This document shows, in pieces, positions 16,610-25,257 of a stretch of DNA of 64,000 bases (the first letter of the stretch is position 1; each line of letters starts with the position of its first letter). The stretch spans positions 1,922,001-1,986,000 of the forward strand of contig NZ_CP064782.1 of NCBI RefSeq assembly GCF_018905915.1, read 5' to 3'. A program made the position numbers and the translations under genes. The notes below the pieces were generated by a model, which was not told the DNA's origin, searched no databases, and worked only from the letters and a program-made list of their open reading frames with translations. The stretch comes from Azospira inquinata (GTDB lineage: Bacteria; Pseudomonadota; Gammaproteobacteria; Burkholderiales; Rhodocyclaceae).

Positions 16610-16634
16610 GAAAAAGCCCTTCCCGAGGAAGGGC
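16610..16634 (-). terminator. hairpin with U-tract immediately upstream of dgkA
   Basis: On the minus strand GCCCTTCC-tcg-GGAAGGGC is followed by TTTTTCTTG. It reads as an intrinsic terminator for the zinc-ribbon gene that ends at 16711. It stops just before the dgkA start, leaving almost no room for a separate promoter, so partial read-through is likely. Confidence 0.75.
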
Positions 16635-16710
16635 GGAGACGGTTGGAAGCTCGGCTTTGCGCCTGTTCTTGCCCCCAGCTTAAGGCGCCCGTGTTACGGC
16701 GCCGTGACGG

Positions 16711-17954
<1,244 letters not shown>

Positions 17955-17958
<4 letters not shown>

Positions 17959-18842
17959 GCTTTACGCCCTTCCAGGCACACCCATCCTTCCCGCTCGTCG
18001 GCCACGGCCATGGCAAAGTAGGTGCGATAAATGGCCATCAGTTCTTCCGCCTGCTGGGCCAGGATGCCGGACAGAGCCAGCCAGCCGCCGGGGCGGACGT
18101 GGGAGGCCAGGGCGGGGGCCAGGGCTTTCAGGGGATTGGAGAGAATGTTGGCGACCACGATGTCGTATTGGCCCGTCACCGGTTGGTGGGAATCGCTGAA
18201 TTCTATACCCACCTGGTTCCGTTCCGCATTGGCCCGGGCGGCTTCCACCGCCTGGGGGTCAATATCCACCCCCGTGACCTGCCCGGCGCCCAGGCGGGCA
18301 GCGGCAATGGCCAGAATGCCCGAGCCACAGCCGTAATCCAGCAGGCTGCATCCGGCGGTGACATGGCGTTCCAGCCACTCCAGGCAGAGCCGGGTGGTGG
18401 GGTGGGAGCCGGTACCGAAGGCCATGCCCGGGTCCAGAATCAGGTTAATGGCCTCCGGGTCCGGGGCCTGGTGCCAGGAGGGCACGATCCACAGTCGGGG
18501 GGAAATGGGGATGGGGTCAAATTGGGCCTGGGTGATCTGCACCCAGTTTTGTTCTTCCACCTCTTCCAGGGTGTAGGCGGGCAGGGGCAGATTTACGGCG
18601 GCGCAGGCCGCCCCCAGGGCGATTACCGGGTCCTTGTCCGTACCGAACAGGGCGGTAAGGCGGGAATGGTCCCAGGCGGCGCTGGAATCCATGCCCGGTT
18701 CGCCGAACTGGGGGGTTTCCGCCGGGGTACCCGCGTCCGCGTCCTCAATGCTGGTGGACAGGGCGCCCACGTCCATGAGGGCTTCCGCCAGGGCTTCGGC
18801 CCCGGCGGCATCCAAAAGACAATGCAAATTGAGCCAGGGCAC
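17955..18842 (-). CDS. prmA: ribosomal protein L11 methyltransferase
   Basis: PrmA trimethylates lysines and the N-terminus of ribosomal protein L11. At 295 aa it is the standard length. The N-terminal L11-recognition domain (ALMDVGALSTSIEDADAGTP, EEVEEQNWV) is followed by the Rossmann SAM-binding motif LLDYGCGSGILAIAAARLGA and GVDIDPQAVEAARANAERN. The active-site NPPY-like position reads VANILSNPLKALAP. FGTGSHPTTRLCLEWLE is diagnostic. It lies 8 bases after accC and overlaps the zinc-ribbon gene by 4 bases. Confidence 0.96.
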
Positions 18843-18850
18843 GTTGAGCC

Positions 18851-20212
18851 TCAGTTTCCTTTCACCTCGCCTTTAGCGGCGAGTTTGTGTTCCAGGTAAT
18901 GAATGCTGGTGCCGCCTTTGATGAAATTGGCGTCCAGCATCAGTTCCTGGTGCAGGGGAATATTGGTCTTGATGCCTTCCACCACGGTTTCGGAGAGGGC
19001 AATGCGCATCCGGCGGATGGCCTGCTCCCGGGTGTCCCCGTAGGTGATGATCTTGCCGATCATGGAATCGTAGTAGGGCGGAACCCGGTAGCCGGAATAA
19101 ACGTGGGAATCCACCCGCACCCCTGGGCCGCCGGGTGGATGCCACCATTCGATGTTGCCCGGACTGGGGACGAAGGTGAAGGGATCTTCCGCGTTAATCC
19201 GGCATTCCACCGCGTGACCGCGAATTTCAATGTCCCGCTGCTTGTAGCGGAGCTTTTCCCCGGCGGCGATGCGGATTTGTTCCTGGACGATATCCACCCC
19301 GGTGATGAACTCGGTGACCGGGTGTTCCACCTGAACCCGGGTGTTCATTTCGATGAAATAGAACTCCCCGTTTTCGTAGAGGAATTCAAAGGTGCCGGCG
19401 CCCCGGTAGCCGATGCGGCGGCAGGCTTCGGCGCAGCGTTCGCCGATGCGGGCGATGAGCCGGGGCGGAATGCCCGGGGCCGGCGCTTCTTCGATGACCT
19501 TCTGGTTGCGGCGCTGCATGGAGCAGTCCCGTTCCCCCAGATAAATGGCGCTCTTGTATTCGTCGGCCAGTACCTGGATTTCCACGTGACGGGGATTTTC
19601 CAGGAATTTTTCCATGTACACCGTGGGATTGCCGAAAGCCGCCTGGGCTTCCGTCCGGGTGGTCTGGACGGCGTTGATGAGGGCGGCTTCCGTATGCACC
19701 ACCCGCATGCCCCGGCCGCCACCACCGCCAGAGGCCTTGATAATCACCGGATAACCCACTTCCCGGCCGATTTTGATGATTTCCTTGGTGTCTTCCGGCA
19801 GGGCGCCGTCCGAACCCGGTACGCAGGGCACGCCGGAGGCCTTCATGGCGGCCTTGGCGGACACCTTGTCCCCCATCAGGCGGATGGTGTCGGCCCGGGG
19901 GCCGATGAAGACGAAGCCGGATTTTTCCGTGCGTTCGGCGAAATCCGCGTTTTCCGAGAGAAAGCCGTAGCCCGGGTGAATAGCCTGGGCGTCCGTGACT
20001 TCGGCGGCGGAAATGATGGCCGGAATATTGAGGTAGCTCTGGGCGGAGGCGGCCGGACCGATACAGACGGATTCGTCAGCCAGCTTCACGTACTTGGCTT
20101 CCCGATCCGCTTCGGAATGGACCACCACGGTCTTGATGCCCAGCTCCCGGCAGGCCCGCTGGACCCGCAGGGCAATCTCGCCCCGATTGGCGATAAGAAC
20201 TTTGTCGAACAT
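18851..20212 (-). CDS. accC: biotin carboxylase subunit of acetyl-CoA carboxylase
   Basis: AccC carboxylates biotin on AccB using ATP and bicarbonate, the first half of the acetyl-CoA carboxylase reaction. The 453-aa protein starts [17 protein letters not shown] and has the ATP-grasp glycine loop [29 protein letters not shown], and [16 protein letters not shown] with the catalytic Arg. It ends with a short basic tail. It sits 13 bases after accB, the universal order, and 8 bases before prmA. Confidence 0.97.
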   Translation of the reverse strand: MFDKVLIANRGEIALRVQRACRELGIKTVVVHSEADREAKYVKLADESVCIGPAASAQSYLNIPAIISAAEVTDAQAIHPGYGFLSENADFAERTEKSGFVFIGPRADTIRLMGDKVSAKAAMKASGVPCVPGSDGALPEDTKEIIKIGREVGYPVIIKASGGGGGRGMRVVHTEAALINAVQTTRTEAQAAFGNPTVYMEKFLENPRHVEIQVLADEYKSAIYLGERDCSMQRRNQKVIEEAPAPGIPPRLIARIGERCAEACRRIGYRGAGTFEFLYENGEFYFIEMNTRVQVEHPVTEFITGVDIVQEQIRIAAGEKLRYKQRDIEIRGHAVECRINAEDPFTFVPSPGNIEWWHPPGGPGVRVDSHVYSGYRVPPYYDSMIGKIITYGDTREQAIRRMRIALSETVVEGIKTNIPLHQELMLDANFIKGGTSIHYLEHKLAAKGEVKGN

Positions 20213-20225
20213 GGAGGGCGGCTCC

Positions 20226-20681
20226 TTAGCCGATGACGAACAGGGGTTCGCCGAATTCCACCGGCTCCCCGTTGTCCAGCAAAATGGCCTTGATGGTGCC
20301 GGAGGCGTCAGCCTCGATTTCGTTGAGCAGCTTCATGGCTTCGATGATGCACAGGGTATCCCCCTGTTTGACCGTCTGACCCACTTCCACAAAGGCTTCG
20401 GCGCCGGGGGAGGGAGCCCGGTAGAAGGTGCCTACCATGGGGGCTTTGACCACATGCCCTTCCGGAATACCGTCATCTTCATCCGCCGTCGGCGCAGCGG
20501 CGGGGGCCGCAGCGGCCGGTGCGGCCATCATGGGTTGGGCTTGGACATAGGTGGGCTGGGCGGAAACGACCGGGCCTTGCTTGGCGATCCGGACTTTTTC
20601 TTCCCCTTCCGTGACTTCCAGTTCGGAAATGCCGGATTCCTGTACCAGGTCGATGAGTTTTTTCAGCTTGCGCAAATCCAT
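20226..20681 (-). CDS. accB: biotin carboxyl carrier protein of acetyl-CoA carboxylase
   Basis: AccB carries the biotin that shuttles carboxyl groups for malonyl-CoA synthesis. The 151-aa protein starts [18 protein letters not shown], followed by an Ala/Pro-rich flexible linker and the biotinyl domain with the biotinylation site [12 protein letters not shown] near residue 117. The ATG at 20681 has GGGAGA upstream; a longer frame would run into the preceding terminator hairpin. That hairpin ends only 14 bases before the start, so accBC may depend on terminator read-through or attenuation. Confidence 0.96.
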   Translation of the reverse strand: MDLRKLKKLIDLVQESGISELEVTEGEEKVRIAKQGPVVSAQPTYVQAQPMMAAPAAAAPAAAPTADEDDGIPEGHVVKAPMVGTFYRAPSPGAEAFVEVGQTVKQGDTLCIIEAMKLLNEIEADASGTIKAILLDNGEPVEFGEPLFVIG

Positions 20682-20694
20682 GATCTCTCCCGAG

Positions 20695-20717
20695 AAAAAA
20701 CCGCCCAAGTCGGGCGG
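20695..20717 (-). terminator. intrinsic terminator between aroQ and accB, possibly an attenuator
   Basis: On the minus strand CCGCCC-gactt-GGGCGG is followed by six T. It lies 30 bases after the aroQ stop and 14 bases before the accB ATG. There is no room for a promoter between it and accB, so it may modulate rather than end transcription. Confidence 0.85.
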
Positions 20718-20747
20718 TGGGGGTGAACAACCAATAAGAAACCGGTT

Positions 20748-21248
20748 TTAGTTGGGGCTGAGGCGGTTCAGCAGGAATTCCAGGGCCAAGGCATAGCCCT
20801 CGTCACCCAGACCGCTGATGACGCCGATCGCCAGATCGGAAAAATAGGAGTGGTGGCGGAAGGGTTCCCGGGCGAAGACGTTGGAGAGATGGACTTCCAC
20901 AAAGGGAATATCCACCCCTGCCAGGGCGTCCCGGATAGCCACGCTGGTGTGGGTGTAGGCCGCTGGATTGAAAATGATGGCGTTCACGCTCTGGTCCCGG
21001 GCGGCGTGGATGCACTCGATCAAGGCGCCTTCGTGGTTGCTCTGGAAACTTTCCAGCACGATGCCTGCCTCTTTGGCGCGGCAGGCCAGGCGACGATTGA
21101 TATCCGCCAGGGTGGTGTGCCCATAGATTTCCGGTTCCCGGGTGCCTAACAGGTTGAGGTTAGGACCATGTAGCACCAGGATCCGCAGTTGTTCTGCCTG
21201 AACTCCGCTTTTGGCGGACTTCGAGGACTGGGAAGTCTGCTTCTTCAT
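20748..21248 (-). CDS. aroQ: type II 3-dehydroquinate dehydratase
   Basis: AroQ dehydrates 3-dehydroquinate to 3-dehydroshikimate in the shikimate pathway. The 166-aa protein has a short Ser/Lys-rich N-terminal extension, then the signature [21 protein letters not shown] with the active-site Tyr. [16 protein letters not shown] and [18 protein letters not shown] follow. The family His and Arg ([19 protein letters not shown]) are present. It precedes accB on the same strand, the common aroQ-accB-accC arrangement, but here with a hairpin terminator between aroQ and accB. Confidence 0.95.
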   Translation of the reverse strand: MKKQTSQSSKSAKSGVQAEQLRILVLHGPNLNLLGTREPEIYGHTTLADINRRLACRAKEAGIVLESFQSNHEGALIECIHAARDQSVNAIIFNPAAYTHTSVAIRDALAGVDIPFVEVHLSNVFAREPFRHHSYFSDLAIGVISGLGDEGYALALEFLLNRLSPN

Positions 21249-21314
21249 GTCTGCAAGTTTGCCGTAAATCGGCGCATTTTGTCCAGTTTCGCCGGAGTTC
21301 CTTGTGGGGCGGCC

Positions 21315-21863
21315 CTATTGGCCTTGAGCTAATGACGATAGCAAGTTTTCCGTTTCCGTTTCGTTGATGGCGCCCAGCAGGACTTTGCGCACCTGTCCGG
21401 AGCGATCCAGGATCACGGAGAAGGGCAGTCCCCCCTGGGGATTGCCCAGGCTAGCCATGAGCCGGGCGGTTTGGGGTGTGGCCAGCCACAGGGGGTAATG
21501 GCTCGGATGCTTATCCACATAAGTCTGCAAATTAGCGGCTTGATCAATGGTGATACCCACTATTTGTACCCCATGGGCCTGGAGTTTCTCTTCCAGTCGC
21601 TGGAGGGCCGGACCTTCTTTTTGGCAGGGGGGACACCAGGTGGCCCAGAAGTTGATCAGGAGAATCTTGCCCCGATATTCCTGAAAACTGTGGGGACGGC
21701 CTTCCAGGTCCGTTCCCCCCTGGGCCCAGGTGCTTTCCGGAAAAGCGCGGGGAGCGGCGGCTGGGGCGGCGTCGGAACGGGGGGCTTGGCCACTCAGGTA
21801 GCCGATCAGGGTGGCGCCCAGAGCCAAGGCCAGGACGGTGAGGGATTTGCCGAGAGTGCTCAT
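21315..21863 (-). CDS. TlpA-like membrane-anchored thioredoxin
   Basis: A periplasmic thiol-disulfide oxidoreductase of 182 aa. An N-terminal signal anchor (SLTVLALALGATLIGYLSG) is followed by an Ala/Pro linker and a thioredoxin-fold domain with LLINFWATWCPPCQKEGPAL (CxxC) near residue 77 and the cis-Pro loop GGLPFSVILDRSG. Members reduce periplasmic disulfides, often for cytochrome c maturation; the target here is unknown. It overlaps the end of the upstream hypothetical gene by 4 bases and lies 66 bases before aroQ. Confidence 0.88.
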   Translation of the reverse strand: MSTLGKSLTVLALALGATLIGYLSGQAPRSDAAPAAAPRAFPESTWAQGGTDLEGRPHSFQEYRGKILLINFWATWCPPCQKEGPALQRLEEKLQAHGVQIVGITIDQAANLQTYVDKHPSHYPLWLATPQTARLMASLGNPQGGLPFSVILDRSGQVRKVLLGAINETETENLLSSLAQGQ

Positions 21864-22468
21864 GAAATTTCCGTTTCAATGGAGGCCGGGCCCTGGAGCA
21901 GGGCGGCCAGGGCTTCTGCCCGGGCCCGGTTACGAGTAGCGATCCGTTCTTCCTGGGGGGGGTAAAGGCTCAACTGCACCTCATCTCCCTTCCAGTCCAG
22001 GCGGATATTGGCCTCTTCCCGGGCGTGGCGCAGGGGCTGGTGGACGTAATCCTGGCGCCGGTTGAGGAGAAAAATTTCCACGTCCTTGGGGCTTTCCGGG
22101 TACAGCAGAAGTTCGATTTCCGCATATTTCCCGGCGGTGCCATCCAAGACGGGGCCGGTGAGATAGGGGCGAAATGCCCGGAAGATGTCCAGTAATTCCA
22201 GGGATTTTTGCCGAAGATCCCGCAAATGAGCGGGTTGCTCGTCCTTTTGGTAGAGGGCCTGGTAGGTGCGCAGGGCGCTCTCCACTTCCCGATCGGAGGG
22301 CAGGGCGTCCGTGTCGGAAATGCCTAACTGGCGAGCTGCCTTGCGCTTGGCGCTGGCGTAGTCCGGGAGCCCATCCTGGGCCATGAGCCGGGCGGCTGCC
22401 TCGGCGATGTGATGGCGCTGATGGCTGCTGCGGGCGGCAAGAACGGTGGCGCGGCGGGAAGTTTTCAT
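21860..22468 (-). CDS. conserved hypothetical protein
   Basis: A 202-aa soluble, charged protein with no signal peptide or membrane segment. I do not recognise a named family. The N-terminus is basic (SRRATVLAARSSHQRHHIAE), followed by helical AARLMAQDGLPDYASAKRKA and ALRTYQALYQKDEQPAHLRD. The C-terminal half has LTGPVLDGTAGKYAEIELLL and SPKDVEIFLLNRRQDYV, which loosely recalls nucleotidyltransferase-type sheets (G-K-x-x-x-I-x-L-L-L-Y), but this is a guess. It is divergent from mpl (58-base gap) and overlaps the TlpA-like gene by 4 bases. Confidence 0.75.
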   Translation of the reverse strand: MKTSRRATVLAARSSHQRHHIAEAAARLMAQDGLPDYASAKRKAARQLGISDTDALPSDREVESALRTYQALYQKDEQPAHLRDLRQKSLELLDIFRAFRPYLTGPVLDGTAGKYAEIELLLYPESPKDVEIFLLNRRQDYVHQPLRHAREEANIRLDWKGDEVQLSLYPPQEERIATRNRARAEALAALLQGPASIETEIS

Positions 22469-22526
22469 GATTGCTCAGGCCCCGGCTGTTAAAATCTCGG
22501 CACCATTCTAACCGCCGGTAGATTGC

Positions 22527-23894
22527 ATGCATATTCACATTCTGGGCATTTGCGGAACCTTTATGGGGGGCATTGCCCTCATTGCCCGGGCCGCAGGTCA
22601 TCGGGTCACGGGTTGCGACGCCAATGTCTATCCGCCCATGAGCACCCAGCTGGAAGAGCAGGGTATCACCCTGGTTCAGGGCTATGGCAAGGAACAGGTG
22701 GATTTGGCGCCCGATGTGTTCATCGTGGGCAACGCCATTTCCCGGGGCAATCCCCTGCTGGAGGAAATCCTGGACCGGGGCCTGCCCTATGTGTCCGGTC
22801 CCCAGTGGCTGGCGGAAAACGTTTTGCAGGGTAAGTGGGTGCTGGCGGTGGCGGGAACCCATGGCAAAACCACTACCACGTCCATTCTCACCTGGATTCT
22901 GGAGTCGGCGGGGCTGAACCCGGGTTTTCTGATTGGCGGGGTGCCCCAGAATTTCGGTGTTTCCGCCCGGCTGACCGATTCCTCCTTTTTTGTCATCGAG
23001 GCAGACGAATACGACACGGCCTTCTGTGACAAGCGCTCCAAGTTTGTCCATTACCATCCCCGAACCGCCATTCTGAATAATCTGGAATTCGATCACGCAG
23101 ACATCTTCCCCGATCTAGCGGCTATCGAGACCCAATTTCACCATCTGGTGCGGACCATCCCCGGTCAGGGGCGGATCATCGCCAACGGCATGGAGGCTAG
23201 TCTGGACCGGGTCCTGGAGCGGGGCTGCTGGTCCGAGGTGGAGCGTTTCGGGGCTGGCCAGGAATGGGGCGCCGACGGGGATGACGCCACTGGCCGCTTT
23301 GTTTTATTGCACCGGGGACAGCCCGTGGGGGAATGCGCCTGGGAACTGACCGGGGACCATAATCGGGCCAACGGGGTGGCCGCCCTGCTGGCCGCTCGCC
23401 ATGTGGGGGTTTCCCTGGAGCACGGTCTGGCCGCTCTGGCGGGCTTCCGCAATGTGAAGCGGCGCATGGAAGTGCGGGGTTGCGCCGCTGGGGTCACGGT
23501 CTACGACGACTTTGCTCACCACCCCACGGCCATCGCCACCACCGTGGCGGGCCTGCGCCACAAGGTGGGTGCGGCCACCCGTATTCTGGCCGTGCTGGAA
23601 CCCCGGTCCAACACCATGAAACTGGGGGTGTTGAAGGATCGCCTGGCCGCTAGTCTGACGGAGGCGGACCGGGTGTTTTGCTTCAGTGCCGGTCTGGGCT
23701 GGGACGCCCAGGCGGCCTTAGCGCCCCTGGGGGCGAAAGCCCTGACCCGGGATTGCCTGGAAACCCTGGTAGCGGATGTGGTGGCGGAAGCCCGGTCGGG
23801 GGACCAGATTCTGGTAATGAGCAACGGGGGCTTTGGCGGTATCCATGAAAAACTGCTGGCTGCCTTGAAGGCTAAGGCCTCCACTGCCCCTTAG
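22527..23894 (+). CDS. mpl: UDP-N-acetylmuramate:L-Ala-gamma-D-Glu-meso-DAP ligase
   Basis: Mpl reattaches recovered murein tripeptide to UDP-MurNAc in peptidoglycan recycling. The 455-aa protein starts MHIHILGICGTFMGGIALIA, has the Mur-ligase ATP loop VAGTHGKTTTTSILTWIL, and EADEYDTAFCDKRSKFVHY, which distinguishes Mpl from MurC. VYDDFAHHPTAIATTVAGL and VLEPRSNTMKLGV belong to the C-terminal domain. It is transcribed alone, ending 16 bases before a strong bidirectional terminator. Confidence 0.95.
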   Translation: MHIHILGICGTFMGGIALIARAAGHRVTGCDANVYPPMSTQLEEQGITLVQGYGKEQVDLAPDVFIVGNAISRGNPLLEEILDRGLPYVSGPQWLAENVLQGKWVLAVAGTHGKTTTTSILTWILESAGLNPGFLIGGVPQNFGVSARLTDSSFFVIEADEYDTAFCDKRSKFVHYHPRTAILNNLEFDHADIFPDLAAIETQFHHLVRTIPGQGRIIANGMEASLDRVLERGCWSEVERFGAGQEWGADGDDATGRFVLLHRGQPVGECAWELTGDHNRANGVAALLAARHVGVSLEHGLAALAGFRNVKRRMEVRGCAAGVTVYDDFAHHPTAIATTVAGLRHKVGAATRILAVLEPRSNTMKLGVLKDRLAASLTEADRVFCFSAGLGWDAQAALAPLGAKALTRDCLETLVADVVAEARSGDQILVMSNGGFGGIHEKLLAALKAKASTAP

Positions 23895-23910
23895 TTTGTC
23901 GAGGAGTCAG

Positions 23911-23946
23911 CCAAGAAAAAGGCCGGGAAACCGGCCTTTTTCTTGG
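23911..23946. terminator. bidirectional intrinsic terminator between mpl and phaM
   Basis: A 16-base perfect inverted repeat, arms 23911-23926 and 23931-23946 with a GAAA tetraloop. It has GGCCGG at the tip and A5/T5 tracts at the base on both strands, serving the converging mpl and phaM genes. Confidence 0.93.
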
Positions 23947-23967
23947 GTTTGGAGAAAATCCAGGATT

Positions 23968-24486
23968 TTAGGTGCTTTTTTTCGCTGGGCGGGGCCGTTT
24001 GGGGGCGGCTTTTCCCGTACTGGCCTTGGCGGCTGCCTGGGCCGTGGCATCCGGGGCGGCGGCCGGGGGCGTATCCCCAGCGGCAGCTTCCTGTTGTTGC
24101 AGATGTTCCTGCATCTGGTTCATTACATTCCAGGGCCACATGGCGGCCTGGGAAAAGGCATTGGCGGCCGCTCCGGCGGCGGCTTCCGCCGCTGCGCCCA
24201 TATCCGGGTCGGGGGCTTCTCCCTCGGCGGGGGCCGGGGCCGCCTTGCCCATTTGCCCCATGGCCTTGACCGCGTTCAGGGTGGCCCGTTGCATTTCCAT
24301 GCCCTGGATGGTCATTTGCAGCATGGAAAGATTCATGCGCAGCCAGCCTTCTACAGCTTTCAGGTCCGTAATGCGTTTTTCCAGTTCATCCGTATCTAGG
24401 GTGGGGGTGACCATGCCGGGCAGGGAAAAACCCATGTTGCCCCACAGGGATTGGAGGGGATCCTGGGCGTTGTGATCGTTGCTCAT
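23968..24486 (-). CDS. phaM: PhaM-like polyhydroxyalkanoate granule regulator
   Basis: A 172-aa protein matching PhaM, which binds both PHA synthase and DNA, activates granule formation and distributes granules at division. The family core is LDTDELEKRITDLKAVEGWL and LRMNLSMLQMTIQGMEMQRA (residues about 30-75). A Met/Gln-rich middle and an Ala/Lys/Pro-rich basic tail (KAAPKRPRPAKKST) follow; such tails bind DNA in PhaM. No pha synthesis gene is nearby, so it stands alone. The call rests on pattern memory of PhaM and was not searched. Confidence 0.8.
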   Translation of the reverse strand: MSNDHNAQDPLQSLWGNMGFSLPGMVTPTLDTDELEKRITDLKAVEGWLRMNLSMLQMTIQGMEMQRATLNAVKAMGQMGKAAPAPAEGEAPDPDMGAAAEAAAGAAANAFSQAAMWPWNVMNQMQEHLQQQEAAAGDTPPAAAPDATAQAAAKASTGKAAPKRPRPAKKST

Positions 24487-24606
24487 GGTGCCGTCCTTAG
24501 TCTGAAAGCATTAGTGTATGCCCGATTAAATGCACCCGGGGATATGCCGGAACGGGTGCTCGGTGATACAGTATGAGCTTAATTCCAAAGTCATCTCAAG
24601 GCTGTC

Positions 24607-25257
24607 ATGCTGAAGTTACTCGTCATTGAGGATCATGCGCTGGTCCGGGAGGGGTTGGTGCAGGTCCTGCATCAACTGGAAGATAAAATGGAAGTGCTGG
24701 AGGCGGGCACCTGTGAGGCGGGTCTGGCCCTCATGGCCCAGACTCCCGAGCTGGACCTGGTGCTCCTGGACCTGGCCCTGCCCGGCATGGACGGCATGAC
24801 CTGTCTGTCTGAGGTGCGGGAACATTATCCGGCGGTGCCGGTGGTGATCGTCTCCGCCTACGATGATGCCCATACGGTGAACCGGGCCCTGAAACACGGG
24901 GCCTCCGGCTTCATTCCCAAGGCCTATTCCACGGATCGCCTGCTGGCGGCCCTGCGCAGTGTTCTGGATGGCAACATCTACACCCCGGACCGGCTCATGC
25001 CCGTGAGCATGGGGGTGGATCTGGCGCCTCCCGCCGCCGTCAAGGAAGCGGAACCCTCCGAATTCGGTTTGACGGAACGTCAGGCCGAGGTGCTGGGCCT
25101 CATGACCAAGGGCAAGTCCAATCGGGACATTGCCAATTTGCTGGGTCTTTCCGAAGGCACGGTGAAAATCCACATTACTGCCATTTTCAAGGCCCTGGGG
25201 GTGAATAGCCGGACCCAGGCCCTGGTGGCCGTGACCCGCCTGGGTATCAGGCTGTAG
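24607..25257 (+). CDS. LuxR/NarL-family response regulator
   Basis: A two-component regulator of 216 aa. The receiver domain (1-120) starts LLVIEDHALVREGL with the phospho-acceptor Asp55 in LVLLDLALPGMDG, the switch Ser in VIVSAYDD and Lys in FIPKAYS. The C-terminal LuxR helix-turn-helix (about 153-210) has LTERQAEVLGLMTKGKSNRD and GLSEGTVKIHITAIFKALG. Its 3' end overlaps the 3' end of the converging histidine kinase by 11 bases. That kinase is the likely partner, though they are not in one operon. Confidence 0.92.
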   Translation: MLKLLVIEDHALVREGLVQVLHQLEDKMEVLEAGTCEAGLALMAQTPELDLVLLDLALPGMDGMTCLSEVREHYPAVPVVIVSAYDDAHTVNRALKHGASGFIPKAYSTDRLLAALRSVLDGNIYTPDRLMPVSMGVDLAPPAAVKEAEPSEFGLTERQAEVLGLMTKGKSNRDIANLLGLSEGTVKIHITAIFKALGVNSRTQALVAVTRLGIRL

